From Streptomyces sp. PR69 (GTDB taxonomy: Bacteria > Actinomycetota > Actinomycetes > Streptomycetales > Streptomycetaceae): a DNA stretch of 64,000 nt. This document shows, one piece after another, positions 42,711-51,906 of the stretch. Location of the stretch: NCBI RefSeq assembly GCF_026420845.1, contig NZ_JAOWCB010000003.1:248001-312000 (forward strand), given 5' to 3'. Within the stretch, counting starts at the first letter, position 1, and every line of letters starts with the position of its first letter. The position numbers and the translations under genes are program-made. The notes below the pieces were generated by a model. That model had not been told where the DNA came from. It did no database searches and saw nothing but the letters and a program-made list of their open reading frames with translations.

Positions 42711-43310
42711 TCATCGCTCCGGATTGATTGGTTTATCCGGTCGCTCGACCATGCCGATGACCCGCCGTCCGCCGAGGCCGACCGCGATCAGCCCGAGCCC
42801 GTCGAACAGCAGCGCGAGCGAGAAGAAGGTGCCCAGCACATAGCGGCTGCTCTCCGGCCAGTTGCCGAGCACCAGAATGCCCAGCAGCAGCCCGAAGGCG
42901 CCCTGCACCAGCGTCCAGCCGAACTGCGGCCCGCGCACCACCACGCTGCCCACCAGCCGGAAGAGGCCGCCGGTGAGGAAGAGCAGGGCGGCGAACATCG
43001 TCAGCGCCTCCGCCGAACCCTCCGGATGGCGGATGACGACCACACCGGCCGCGATATTGAGCGCCGCGACCACCACGGCCAGCCAGAAGAAGCTGCTGCC
43101 GCGCGACTGCACCGCCTGGAGCAGTCCGACCAGTCCGCCGATCAGCAGCAGCCAGCCGAAGAGCAGCATCGAGGTCAGAGTCGCCGCAGCGGTGTAGACG
43201 AGCCCCACGAGCCCGCCGATCACCAGGATCGCGCCGAGCAGCGCAAGCCAGCCGAAGCTGCGGCTGAGCCTTCTGCCGTCCCAGGCGGAATCGGTCACGG
43301 GGTCAGCCAT
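42711..43310 (-). CDS. HdeD/DUF308-family membrane protein
   Basis: This 199-residue protein is predicted to have six membrane helices in three hairpin repeats, for example FGWLALLGAILVIGGLVGLVY, LLFGWLLLIGGLVGLL, FFWLAVVVAALNIAAGVVVI, ALLFLTGGLFRLVGSVV and FGLLLGILVLGNWP. GWLLLIGG and similar turns are typical of DUF308/HdeD acid-stress proteins. The biochemical role is unknown. It is divergent from the enoyl-CoA hydratase gene. Confidence 0.9.
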   Translation of the reverse strand: MADPVTDSAWDGRRLSRSFGWLALLGAILVIGGLVGLVYTAAATLTSMLLFGWLLLIGGLVGLLQAVQSRGSSFFWLAVVVAALNIAAGVVVIRHPEGSAEALTMFAALLFLTGGLFRLVGSVVVRGPQFGWTLVQGAFGLLLGILVLGNWPESSRYVLGTFFSLALLFDGLGLIAVGLGGRRVIGMVERPDKPINPER

Positions 43311-43383
43311 CGACGCCTCCTCGCAGCAGCGCACCAGCCCCTTCCTGATCGTACGATCACATCGCCCGGATAGCATCCGGCGC

Positions 43384-44127
43384 ATGGAGCCCGAGCTGCA
43401 GCACACCGTCGCCGACGGCACGGCCACCGTCGTCATCAGCAACCCAGCGAAGCGCAACGCCATGACCGCCGGCATGTGGCGCGCCCTGCCCCCGCTGCTC
43501 GACGGGCTCGCCGCGGACCGCCGTGTGCGGGCGCTCGTGCTGACCGGCGCGGGCGACACCTTCTGCGCCGGGGCCGACATCTCGGCGCTGCGCGCACCCG
43601 GCGAGGAGCAGCAGCGGCTGGCGGTGCTGGCCGAGGAGGCGCTGGCCGCCTTCCCCAAGCCCACGCTGGCCGCGGTGCGGGGCTACTGCGTGGGCGGCGG
43701 CAGCCAGCTCGCGGCGGCCTGCGATCTGCGGTTCGCCGAGGAGGGGGCGCTGTTCGGGGTGACCCCGGCCAAGCTGGGGATCGTCTATCCCGCCTCGTCG
43801 ACCCGGCGGCTGGTCGCGCTGGTGGGTCCTTCCGCCGCCAAGTATCTGCTCTTCTCGGGCGAGTTGATCGGCGTCGAGCGGGCGCTGCGGACCGGCCTGG
43901 TGGACGAGGTGCTGCCGTCCGGCGCGCTGGACAAGCGGGTCGCGGAGTTCACCCGGGTGCTGACCGCGCGCTCCCAGCTCACCCAGGCGGCCGCCAAGGA
44001 GTTCGCGGCGGGCCGGGACGACCGCGAGGCGCACTGGGCGGAGCAGGCCCGCGGCAGCGGCGACACCGCGGAGGGCGTCGCCGCGTTCCTGGAGCGCCGG
44101 GCGCCGCGCTTCGACTGGTCTGTGTGA
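43384..44127 (+). CDS. Enoyl-CoA hydratase/isomerase family protein
   Basis: This 247-residue crotonase-fold protein has an oxyanion-hole Gly/Ala in DTFCAGADISAL near residue 60 and Gly in CVGGGSQLAAACDLRFA near 103. ALFGVTPAKLGIVYPASSTRRL follows. The second catalytic Glu of true hydratases is not evident in that loop (TPAKLGIVY), so it may be an isomerase, hydrolase or decarboxylase rather than a hydratase. ATG 43384 is the only start. It stands alone. Confidence 0.9.
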   Translation: MEPELQHTVADGTATVVISNPAKRNAMTAGMWRALPPLLDGLAADRRVRALVLTGAGDTFCAGADISALRAPGEEQQRLAVLAEEALAAFPKPTLAAVRGYCVGGGSQLAAACDLRFAEEGALFGVTPAKLGIVYPASSTRRLVALVGPSAAKYLLFSGELIGVERALRTGLVDEVLPSGALDKRVAEFTRVLTARSQLTQAAAKEFAAGRDDREAHWAEQARGSGDTAEGVAAFLERRAPRFDWSV

Positions 44128-44184
44128 GACCGTCCACACGGCTGCGGCGGCCGCCGTCCGGCGGGTCGCTCCCCTGTGACGGCC

Positions 44185-44202
44185 CGGCGGCCGGGGCCGC
44201 CG
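44185..44202. terminator. Hairpin between convergent genes
   Basis: A perfect eight-bp stem CGGCGGCC/GGCCGCCG with a two-base centre lies in the 82-base gap between the convergent enoyl-CoA hydratase and DJ-1 genes. It has no T-tract. It is a likely but unproven bidirectional terminator. Confidence 0.5.
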
Positions 44203-44209
44203 CCCCTGC

Positions 44210-44872
44210 TCAGCCCCGCGCGGCCGCCGCCTCCTTCTCGTCCTTCCCCGCCTCGGCCCTGCGCCGCCAGTAGTCGACGACCTCGGCCGGGGCCTTCTCC
44301 GGTGAGCCCGCGTCATACGGGGGCTGCGGGTCGTACTCGGTGAGCAGCTGCACGGACTGGGCGGTGAAGTCCCCGGAGACCCGGCCGAGGAGGTGCAGGG
44401 CCATGTCGATGCCCGAGGAGACGCCGGCGGCCGTGACGTACCTGCCGTCGAAGACCACCCGCTCCCCCGTGGCCTCGACGCCGAAGCGGCGCAGCTCGTC
44501 CATCGCCAGCCAGTGTGTGGTGGCCCGGCGGCCGGTCAGCAGGCCCGCCCCGGCCAGCACCAGGGAGCCGGTGCACACCGAGGTGGTCCAGGCCGAGGTG
44601 GCGTCGACCGCCTTCAGCCAGTCCGTGACGGTCTTGTCGCGCATGGCCGCACGGGAGCCGGGGCCGCCCGGCACCAGCACGATGTCCGGGGATCCCACCT
44701 CGTCGAGGGCGCGGTCGGCGACCAGCGCCAGGCTGCCCTGGTCGCCCCGGACCGGCCCCCTCTCCTTGGCGGTGAACACGGTTTCGGAGCCGGGCAGCCG
44801 GCCCAGCAGCTCATAGGGGCCGACGGCATCGAGGGCAGTGAACCTGTCGTACAGCAGTATGGCGATCTGCAT
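44210..44872 (-). CDS. DJ-1/PfpI family protein
   Basis: This 220-residue glutamine-amidotransferase-like fold protein opens with IAILLYDRFTALDAVGPYELL (Glu of the DJ-1 site). The nucleophile elbow is TSVCTGSLVLAGAGLL with the reactive Cys near residue 100. RRATTHW supplies the His-containing loop. Related proteins include isonitrile hydratase and stress-associated glyoxalases. The substrate is not evident. It lies 30 bases after a GlxA-type regulator sharing the same fold, so the two form an operon. Confidence 0.9.
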   Translation of the reverse strand: MQIAILLYDRFTALDAVGPYELLGRLPGSETVFTAKERGPVRGDQGSLALVADRALDEVGSPDIVLVPGGPGSRAAMRDKTVTDWLKAVDATSAWTTSVCTGSLVLAGAGLLTGRRATTHWLAMDELRRFGVEATGERVVFDGRYVTAAGVSSGIDMALHLLGRVSGDFTAQSVQLLTEYDPQPPYDAGSPEKAPAEVVDYWRRRAEAGKDEKEAAAARG

Positions 44873-44902
44873 CGCGTTCCTTTCGGTTCAGCGGTCATCG
44901 GT

Positions 44903-45889
44903 TCAAGGGGATTCGGCGTGTGCGGGGACGGGGCCGCGGAAGCGGCGGCGGTACTCCGCGGGCGCGGCCCCGAGGGTTCTGACGAAAGCGCGGCGCATCG
45001 CCTCCGGCGTGCCGTAGCCGCAGGCCCGCGAGATCTCCTCGACGCCGTCGCGGGAGTCCTCCAGCAGCCTCCTGGCGTGTTCAAGACGGACCCGCTCGAC
45101 ATAGCGCCCCGGCGTCATGCCGGTCTCGGCCTGGAAGGCGCGGGCGAAGTGCCGGGGCGAGAGCCGCGCACGGGCGGCCAGCGCCTCGACCGACAGATCG
45201 CCCCCGGGATGCTCGCTGATCCAGCGCTGCACCTCGCGCAGCGGCTCCCGGCGGGCGGTCTGCGCGGCGAGCTGGGCGCTGAACTGCGCCTGGTTGCCCG
45301 GTCTGCGCAGAAAGACCACCAGGACGCGGGCGACGGCGAGCGCCGCCTCCCGGCCGTGGTCCTCCTCGACCAGGGCGAGAGCCAGATCGATGCCCGCGGT
45401 GACCCCGGCGGAGGTGGCGATCTCCCCGTCCCTGACGAAGATCGGGTCCGGGTGCACGTCCACCTCCGGATGGCGGCGTGCGAGGCGGTCGCAGTGCGCC
45501 CAGTGAGTGGTCGCCCGGCGGCCGTCGAGCAGCCCCGCCTCGGCCAGCAGCAGGGCCCCGGTGCACACGGACAGCAACCGCTGGGCCCGGGGGGCGTGTT
45601 CGCGCAGCCAGTCGATCAGCCGCGGGTCGGGCGTACGGGTGCCCTCGCCTCCGGGGACGAGCAGCGTGTGCTCCACCTCGGCCTCGGCGAGCGGCATGTC
45701 CGGCGTCAGCCGCAGTCCGCTGGCGGTGCGGACGGGCGCTCCGTCGAGCGAGGCGGTGCGGATCGGGTACGCGTCGGCGTCGGCGTCGCCGGTGAAGTGG
45801 CCGGCGGCGGAGAACACCTCCACGGGCCCCGTGACATCCAGGCTCTGCACATCGTCGAAGAGGACGACGAGGACGGGTCGCTTCGTCAT
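44903..45889 (-). CDS. GlxA-family transcriptional regulator (DJ-1 domain plus AraC helix-turn-helix)
   Basis: This is a 328-residue regulator. The N-terminal DJ-1-like sensor (about 1-190) contains VVLFDDVQSLDVTGPVEVF and the elbow LSVCTGALLLAEAGLLDGRRATTHW. The AraC DNA-binding domain (about 225-318) contains LSPRHFARAFQAETGMTPGRYVERVRLEHARRLLEDS and RACGYGTPEAMRRAFVRTLG. It probably regulates the downstream DJ-1 enzyme gene or its own promoter. ATG 45889 is preferred to the upstream starts. Confidence 0.94.
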   Translation of the reverse strand: MTKRPVLVVLFDDVQSLDVTGPVEVFSAAGHFTGDADADAYPIRTASLDGAPVRTASGLRLTPDMPLAEAEVEHTLLVPGGEGTRTPDPRLIDWLREHAPRAQRLLSVCTGALLLAEAGLLDGRRATTHWAHCDRLARRHPEVDVHPDPIFVRDGEIATSAGVTAGIDLALALVEEDHGREAALAVARVLVVFLRRPGNQAQFSAQLAAQTARREPLREVQRWISEHPGGDLSVEALAARARLSPRHFARAFQAETGMTPGRYVERVRLEHARRLLEDSRDGVEEISRACGYGTPEAMRRAFVRTLGAAPAEYRRRFRGPVPAHAESP

Positions 45890-46028
45890 GGCTTCATCCT
45901 TCGCGGGCGCGTGGATGGCCGCAATGACGAAGACCCCACCTTTCCTGCCGTCCCTCGCGTGCCCGCAGCGCCTCCGGGCGGCTTCCGGGGGGCTTCCGAC
46001 CGTACCAACCAGTCGGTAGCGTGCAGTC

Positions 46029-46892
46029 ATGACCACTCTGCCCGCGCGCGCCGGACGGCGCTGCCACAATGTGCTCAACCCGCTGCACTCGACCGTGTAC
46101 TTCTCGCCCGACTACGAGAAGGAGATGGCCCGGCTCGGACTTGAGGGCTGGGGTCCCGCCTACTTCGCGTCGCGGTCCGCCGCCATGGGCGCGGTCGGGC
46201 CTGGCGCGGTCACCGCGGCCTTCTACAACTTCAGCCATGAGGCGATCGCCCGGCACCTGCCCGCCGCCTGGTCGCAGGCCGCCCCCGAAGAGGTGCTCGC
46301 CGCCCGGCTGCGCGCCGTGGACGCCACCCTGCGGCGGCTGCTCGGCGAGGACGTCATCTCCTCCCCCGAGCTCGCCGAGGCCGCGCGGCTCGCGCTGCGC
46401 GCCGCCGAGGCGTGCACCCGCCACGCCCGCCCGCTGTACGCGGCGCACGCCGACCTGCCCGTGCCCACCGAGCCCCATCTCGCGTACTGGCACGCCGCCA
46501 CCCTGCTGCGCGAGCACCGCGGGGACGGCCATGTCGCCGCGCTGATGTCCCTCGGCCTCGATCCCCTGGAGGCGCTGGTGAGCCACACCGCCACCGGCAA
46601 GGGCATGAACCCTCAGTGGGTCCTGACGACCCGCGGCTGGCAGTCCGCCGACTGGGAGGCCGCGCAGGAGCGGCTGCGGGCGCGCGGACTGCTCGACGGC
46701 GACGGCGAGCTGACGGACGAGGGCACGGCCCTGCGGGCGGAGCTGGAGGACCTGACGGACCGGTTGGACGCGGCTCCGTACGAGCACCTGGGCACGGACG
46801 GCGTGGAGCGGCTGACCGAGCTGGGGCGCGGTTATCTGGTGACGGCCGCGGCGGCCGGGGCGTTCCCGGAGGATCTGCTCGGCAAGGGCTGA
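46029..46892 (+). CDS. SCO6745-family protein
   Basis: This 287-residue helical protein belongs to the actinobacterial family named after SCO6745. The N-terminus ARAGRRCHNVLNPLHSTVYFSPDYEKEMARLGL and the mid-segment MGAVGPGAVTAAFYNFSHEAIARHLPAAW are the conserved parts. The second half contains TTRGWQSADWEAAQERLRARGLLD, which looks like a winged-helix turn, followed by LTDEGTALRAELE. It may be a DNA- or ligand-binding protein. The function is unknown. It is divergent from the GlxA gene across 139 bases. Confidence 0.85.
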   Translation: MTTLPARAGRRCHNVLNPLHSTVYFSPDYEKEMARLGLEGWGPAYFASRSAAMGAVGPGAVTAAFYNFSHEAIARHLPAAWSQAAPEEVLAARLRAVDATLRRLLGEDVISSPELAEAARLALRAAEACTRHARPLYAAHADLPVPTEPHLAYWHAATLLREHRGDGHVAALMSLGLDPLEALVSHTATGKGMNPQWVLTTRGWQSADWEAAQERLRARGLLDGDGELTDEGTALRAELEDLTDRLDAAPYEHLGTDGVERLTELGRGYLVTAAAAGAFPEDLLGKG

Positions 46893-47000
46893 CGCCGGGC
46901 GCGACGGGCCGCGCGGACGGGGGCGCGCGACACGCCGCCCTGCCGCGCGGCACAATGCACTCTCAAGCACAGCCAGCGTGAGAAGGCGAGTCGGGACACC

Positions 47001-49376
47001 GTGACGACGTCCATCGAAGGCAGGATCGCCGAGGAGCTCGGCGTACGGGAGCGGCAGGTGAAGGCGGCCGTCGAGCTGCTCGACGGCGGGGCGACCGTGC
47101 CGTTCATCGCGCGCTACCGCAAGGAAGCGACCGAGATGCTCGACGATGCGCAGCTGCGCACGCTTGAGGAGCGGCTGCGGTATCTGCGGGAGCTTCAGGA
47201 GCGGCGGACCGCGATCCTCGACTCCATCCGTGAGCAGGGCAAGCTGGACGATGCGCTGCAGGCGCAGATCCTGGCCGCCGAGACCAAGGCGCGGCTGGAG
47301 GACATCTATCTGCCGTTCAAGCCGAAGCGGCGGACCAAGGCGCAGATCGCGCGGGAGGCGGGTCTTGAGCCGCTGGCCGAGGGCCTGCTGGGCGATCCGT
47401 CCGTGGAGCCGCTCGCCGCCGCGGCGGCGTTCGTGGACGCGGACAAGGGCGTCGCGGACGCGGCCGCCGCGCTGGAGGGCGCACGGGCGATTCTGACGGA
47501 GCGTTTCTCCGAGGACGCCGATCTGATCGGCGAGCTGCGTGAGCGGATGTGGACGCACGGGCGGCTCGCGGCGAAGGTGCGGGAGGGCAAAGAGGAGGCG
47601 GGCGCGAAGTTCGCCGACTACTTCGACTTCGCCGAGCCGTTCACCGAACTGCCCTCGCACCGGGTGCTCGCGATGTTCCGCGGCGAGAAGGAGGAGATCC
47701 TCGACCTGGTGCTGGAGCCGGAGGAGCCCGGTGACGGGCCTGCCGAGGGGTCGGCGTACGAGGCAATCGTCGCCGCCCGCTTCTCCATCGCCGACCGGGG
47801 GCGTCCGGCCGACAAGTGGCTGAAGGACACGGTGCGGTGGGCCTGGCGGACGAAGATCCAGGTGCACCTGGGGATCGATCTGCGGACGCGGCTGCGTACG
47901 GCCGCCGAGGACGAGGCGGTACGGGTCTTCGCCGCGAACCTGCGGGATCTGCTGCTCGCCGCGCCCGCGGGCACGCGCGCCACGCTGGGCCTCGACCCCG
48001 GCTTCCGCACCGGCGTCAAGGTCGCCGTGGTCGACGCGACCGGCAAGGTCGTGGCCACGGACACCATCTACCCGCACGTTCCGGCCAACAAGTGGGACGA
48101 GTCCCTGGCGACGCTGGCGCGGCTGGCGAAGCAGCACGCGGTCGAACTGGTGGCGATCGGCAACGGCACGGCGTCGCGGGAGACCGACAAGCTGGCGGGC
48201 GAACTGTGCGCCCGGCACCCGGAGCTGAAGCTCACCAAGGTGATGGTCTCGGAGGCGGGAGCGTCCGTCTATTCGGCCTCCGCGTTCGCCTCGCAGGAGC
48301 TGCCGGACCTCGATGTTTCACTGCGCGGGGCCGTGTCGATCGCCCGGCGGCTGCAGGACCCGCTGGCCGAGCTGGTGAAGATCGACCCCAAGTCGATCGG
48401 CGTGGGCCAGTATCAGCACGACCTGTCCGAGGTGAAGCTGTCGCGCTCGCTTGACGCGGTGGTGGAGGACTGTGTGAACGGCGTCGGCGTCGACGTCAAC
48501 ACCGCGTCCGCGCCGCTGCTGTCCCGGGTGTCCGGCATCGGGGCGGGCCTCGCGGAGAACATCGTCGCCCACCGCGACTCGAACGGACCCTTCCGCTCCC
48601 GGAAGGCGCTGAAGGACGTGGCGCGGCTGGGCCCGAAGGCGTACGAGCAGTGCGCGGGCTTTCTGCGCATCCGCGGCGGGGACGATCCGCTGGACGCGTC
48701 CAGCGTGCACCCGGAGGCATACCCGGTGGTGCGGTCGATGGTGAAGAAGTCGGGCGGCGAGGTCGCCTCGCTGATCGGCAACACGGCGGTGCTGCGGTCG
48801 CTGAAGCCGGGCGACTTCGTGGACGACACCTTCGGCCTGCCGACGGTGACGGACATCCTCCGCGAGCTGGAGAAGCCGGGCCGCGACCCGCGGCCCGCCT
48901 TCAAGACGGCCTCCTTCAAGGAGGGCGTGGAGAAGATCGGCGATCTGACGCCGGGGATGGTCCTGGAGGGCGTCGTGACGAACGTCGCGGCCTTCGGGGC
49001 GTTCGTGGACGTCGGTGTGCACCAGGACGGGCTGGTCCATGTCTCCGCGATGTCCAAGACCTTTGTGAAGGACCCGCGGGATGTGGTCAAGCCCGGCGAC
49101 GTCGTCAAGGTGAAGGTCCTGGACGTCGACATCCCGCGCAAGCGGATCTCGCTGACGCTGCGGCTCGACGACGAGGCCGCGGGGGCGGGAGGCGGCGGCC
49201 GTCCGCCGAAGCAGCGGCAGGGCGGCGGGGGGCGCGAGCGCGACCGCCGCGGCGGCACTGGCTCCGGCGGCGGAGGCGGCGGGCGGCCGGGGCCCGCGCC
49301 CGCGAACAGCGCGATGGCCGACGCGCTGCGCAAGGCGGGTCTGCTGGACGGGGGCCGGGGGCGCGGCCGCCGCTGA
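47001..49376 (+). CDS. tex: Tex-family RNA-binding transcriptional accessory protein
   Basis: This 791-residue RNA/nucleic-acid-binding protein is homologous to Tex and Spt6. The N-terminal Tex domain starts RIAEELGVRERQVKAAVELL, and FIARYRKEATEMLD follows. A YqgF/RNase H-like domain lies near 320-450 (TLGLDPGFRTGVKVAVVDA). A helix-hairpin-helix region lies near 500-560 (RVSGIGAGLAENIVAHR). An S1 domain starts near residue 648 (GMVLEGVVTNVAAFGAFVDVG) and ends with KVKVLDVDIPRKRISLTL. The last 80 residues are a Gly/Arg-rich tail ending KAGLLDGGRGRGRR, an unusual length of disorder. The GTG start is at 47001. Confidence 0.96.
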   Translation: MTTSIEGRIAEELGVRERQVKAAVELLDGGATVPFIARYRKEATEMLDDAQLRTLEERLRYLRELQERRTAILDSIREQGKLDDALQAQILAAETKARLEDIYLPFKPKRRTKAQIAREAGLEPLAEGLLGDPSVEPLAAAAAFVDADKGVADAAAALEGARAILTERFSEDADLIGELRERMWTHGRLAAKVREGKEEAGAKFADYFDFAEPFTELPSHRVLAMFRGEKEEILDLVLEPEEPGDGPAEGSAYEAIVAARFSIADRGRPADKWLKDTVRWAWRTKIQVHLGIDLRTRLRTAAEDEAVRVFAANLRDLLLAAPAGTRATLGLDPGFRTGVKVAVVDATGKVVATDTIYPHVPANKWDESLATLARLAKQHAVELVAIGNGTASRETDKLAGELCARHPELKLTKVMVSEAGASVYSASAFASQELPDLDVSLRGAVSIARRLQDPLAELVKIDPKSIGVGQYQHDLSEVKLSRSLDAVVEDCVNGVGVDVNTASAPLLSRVSGIGAGLAENIVAHRDSNGPFRSRKALKDVARLGPKAYEQCAGFLRIRGGDDPLDASSVHPEAYPVVRSMVKKSGGEVASLIGNTAVLRSLKPGDFVDDTFGLPTVTDILRELEKPGRDPRPAFKTASFKEGVEKIGDLTPGMVLEGVVTNVAAFGAFVDVGVHQDGLVHVSAMSKTFVKDPRDVVKPGDVVKVKVLDVDIPRKRISLTLRLDDEAAGAGGGGRPPKQRQGGGGRERDRRGGTGSGGGGGGRPGPAPANSAMADALRKAGLLDGGRGRGRR

Positions 49377-49713
49377 GATGCGGGGGCTCCGCCCCCCGGC
49401 CCCCCGCGCCTCAAACTCCCCCAGCTACCGCTGGGGGTACCCCCAGGCGGGGCTGATGTGCTGGCTCCCGCGCCTCAATCGCCGGCGGGGCTGGACTTCT
49501 GGCCCCTGCGCCTCAATCGCCGACGAGGCTGGATGTGCGCTGCCAATGGCGGCGGGGCTGGGGTTGGGCGCAGCCGAATCAAGCGCGTTGGGGGCGCCTC
49601 CCGGACCGGGTCTGGGGGAGTTTGAGGACACGGCCTTCAGGCCGTACGGGGGTCTGGGGGCGGAGCCCCCGGTTACGGGAACCCCAGGGGCGTAGAGGGG
49701 AAAGCGCGGCGCC
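49377..49713. repeat. Intergenic repeat block C (terminator region of tex and the ABC-F gene)
   Basis: No gene is seen in these 337 bases. A hairpin CCCCCAGC-TACC-GCTGGGGG lies at 49418-49437. Two direct copies of GCGCCTCAATCGCCG start at about 49471 and 49508. A third hairpin with GTTACGGGAA lies at about 49650-49682. The 43 bases 49402-49444 are the exact reverse complement of 5375-5417 in block A. Confidence 0.8.
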
Positions 49714-51351
49714 TCAGTGCTCAAGGACCTTGCCCTCCGTCACCTCGACCCGCCTCGTCACCCGCACCGCATCCAGCATCCTCCGGTCATGAGTGACCAA
49801 CAGCAGCGTCCCCGCGTAGGAGTCGAGCGCGGACTCCAGCTGCTCGATGGCCGGCAGGTCGAGGTGGTTGGTCGGCTCGTCGAGGACGAGGAGGTTGACC
49901 CCGCGGCCCTGGAGCAGGGCGAGGGCCGCGCGGGTGCGTTCGCCCGGGGAGAGGGTGGTCGCCGGGCGCAGAACGTGGTGCGCGGTGAGGCCGAACTTGG
50001 CCAGCAGGGTGCGGACGTCGGCCGGTTCGGTTTCGGGGGCGGCCGCGCAGAACGCGTCGAGCAGGGTGTCGGTGCCGTGGAAGAGCGCCCGGGCCTGGTC
50101 GATCTCGCCGACCACGACGCCCGAGCCGAGCGCGGCGTGGCCCGCGGCCAGCGGGAGCCGGCCGAGCAGGGCGGCCAGCAGGGTGGACTTGCCGGAGCCG
50201 TTGGGGCCGGTGACGGCGACCCGGTCGGCCCAGTCGATCTGGAGTGAGACGGGGCCGAGTCGGAAGTCCCCGCGCCGCACCTCGGCGGCGCGCAAGGTCG
50301 CGGCCACCGCGCCCGAGCGGGGCGCCGCGGCGATCTCCATCCGCAGCTCCCACTCCTTGCGGGGCTCCTCGACGGTCTCCAGGCGCTCGATCATCCGCTG
50401 GGTCTGGCGTGCCTTGGCCGCCTGCTTCTCGCTCGCCTCGCTGCGGAACTTCCGGCCGGCCTTGTCGCCGTCGGGGGCCTTGCGCCGGGCGTTCTTGACG
50501 CCCTTGTCCATCCAGGCGCGCTGGGTGCGCGCCCGCGTCTCCAGGGCGGCCTTCTTGTCCGCGTACTCCTCGTACTCCTCACGGGCGTGCCGCCGCACGG
50601 TCCGGCGTTCTTCCAGGTAGGACGCGTAGCCGCCGCCGTAGAGGGTGATCTGCCGCTGGGCGAGGTCCAGTTCGAGGACCTTGGTCACGGTGCGGGTGAG
50701 GAACTCGCGGTCATGGCTGACGACGACGGCGCCCGCCCGGAGTCCGGTGACGAAGGACTCCAGCCGCTGAAGCCCGTCCAGGTCGAGGTCGTTGGTGGGT
50801 TCGTCGAGGAGGAAGACGTCATAGCGGGACAGCAGCAGCGAGGCGAGCGAGGCGCGTGCCGCCTGGCCGCCGGAGAGCGCGGTCATGGGCAGGTCGAGGC
50901 CGATCGTCAGACCGAGCGAGCCCGCGATCTCCTCGGCACGCTCGTCGAGGTCCGCGCCGCCGAGGTGGAGCCAGCGCTCCAGGGCGGTGGCATAGGCGTC
51001 GTCCGCGCCGGGCGTGCCTGCCACGAGCCCTTCGGTGGCTTCGTCCATCGCCGCCTGGGCCGCGGCCACGCCGGTGCGGCGGGCGAGGAACTCCCGGACC
51101 GTCTCGCCCGCCCGCCGCTCGGGCTCCTGCGGCAGATGGCCGACCGCGGCGGTGGGCGGCGAGAGCCGCACCTCGCCCTGTTCGGGCGTGTCGAGGCCGG
51201 CGAGCAGCCGGAGCAGCGTCGACTTGCCCGCGCCGTTGACGCCGACGAGTCCGACGACGTCTCCCGGCGCGACGACGAGGTCGAGAGCGGTGAACAGCGA
51301 GCGTTCGCCGTGGCCCGCGGCGAGATCCTTGGCGACGAGGGTGGCAGTCAT
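49714..51351 (-). CDS. ABC-F family ATPase (ribosome-associated)
   Basis: This 545-residue soluble protein has two ABC domains and no membrane segment. Walker A motifs are GVNGAGKSTLLRLLAG near residue 37 and GPNGSGKSTLLAALLG near 384. The signatures are ALSGGQAARASLASL and TLSPGERTRAALALL, and the Walker B motifs are FLLDEPTNDLDLDG and LVLDEPTNHLDLPA. A charged interdomain linker (RTQRAWMDKGVKNARRKAP) is typical. ABC-F proteins act on the ribosome E site. Some confer antibiotic resistance, others are housekeeping, and nothing here decides which. It converges with tex across repeat block C. Confidence 0.93.
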   Translation of the reverse strand: MTATLVAKDLAAGHGERSLFTALDLVVAPGDVVGLVGVNGAGKSTLLRLLAGLDTPEQGEVRLSPPTAAVGHLPQEPERRAGETVREFLARRTGVAAAQAAMDEATEGLVAGTPGADDAYATALERWLHLGGADLDERAEEIAGSLGLTIGLDLPMTALSGGQAARASLASLLLSRYDVFLLDEPTNDLDLDGLQRLESFVTGLRAGAVVVSHDREFLTRTVTKVLELDLAQRQITLYGGGYASYLEERRTVRRHAREEYEEYADKKAALETRARTQRAWMDKGVKNARRKAPDGDKAGRKFRSEASEKQAAKARQTQRMIERLETVEEPRKEWELRMEIAAAPRSGAVAATLRAAEVRRGDFRLGPVSLQIDWADRVAVTGPNGSGKSTLLAALLGRLPLAAGHAALGSGVVVGEIDQARALFHGTDTLLDAFCAAAPETEPADVRTLLAKFGLTAHHVLRPATTLSPGERTRAALALLQGRGVNLLVLDEPTNHLDLPAIEQLESALDSYAGTLLLVTHDRRMLDAVRVTRRVEVTEGKVLEH

Positions 51352-51906
51352 CAGAGCGCTGATCCTACGGGCGCGGGCGCCGGCGCGTCACCGAGATATG
51401 CGCGCGACGGGCACGCCGCCCGCCGTGCGGGCCGCCCGTAGACCCGCGGGCCCGCCGCGTGCGCCGGAAGGGCCGCGGCGGGCGGTGCGTCGCAGTCGGC
51501 CGGACCCGGCACTCGGCGGCGCGATCCTCAGCAGCGCCCCCGCCGCCCTGCGCCGTCGGGCCCGTCAGGCGACGTCGGGCGGCCGGGCTGAGCTGCGGGG
51601 CCTGTTCGATCTGTGCGACGCGCATGGGGGGGGAGGGACGAAGGGGGGCGGGGCACACCGTCGGCCGGGCAGGGGCGGCGGCGTGTGCGGGAGCAGGGTG
51701 CGCACCCGGTCGGTGAAGATCGCCGGTGGGACGTCTGAGGCGAGCGGCGGCGGCACGGCAGCGAGGTCGCAGGGCCGGAACGGCAGCGGCCGCCCGCCGT
51801 CGGCGAGGACCGCGCCCCCGCGCGCGTCGCCGGGGCGGGGTCGAAGGCGGCGTATGACCTGGTCCCGGCAGGCGTGCCGGGAGCATCGCCGCGTTACGGT
51901 GCGGGC
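51352..51906. other. GC-rich spacer without a supported gene
   Basis: These 555 bases separate the divergently transcribed ABC-F and FAD-oxidoreductase genes and must hold both promoters. They include a G-run block at about 51628-51651. Open frames here are Pro/Arg/Ala-rich, lack family signatures and have no ribosome site, so I see no gene. ATG 51907 has no strong ribosome site. Confidence 0.5.

Noticed and set aside
45894..48218. 774-residue open frame on the - strand
   Set aside because: It is antisense to tex and the SCO6745-family gene. It is Arg/Gly/Leu-rich without any domain.
51365..51886. 173-residue Pro/Ala/Arg-rich open frame in the 555-base spacer
   Set aside because: It has no ribosome site, no conserved motif and composition typical of random high-GC frames.
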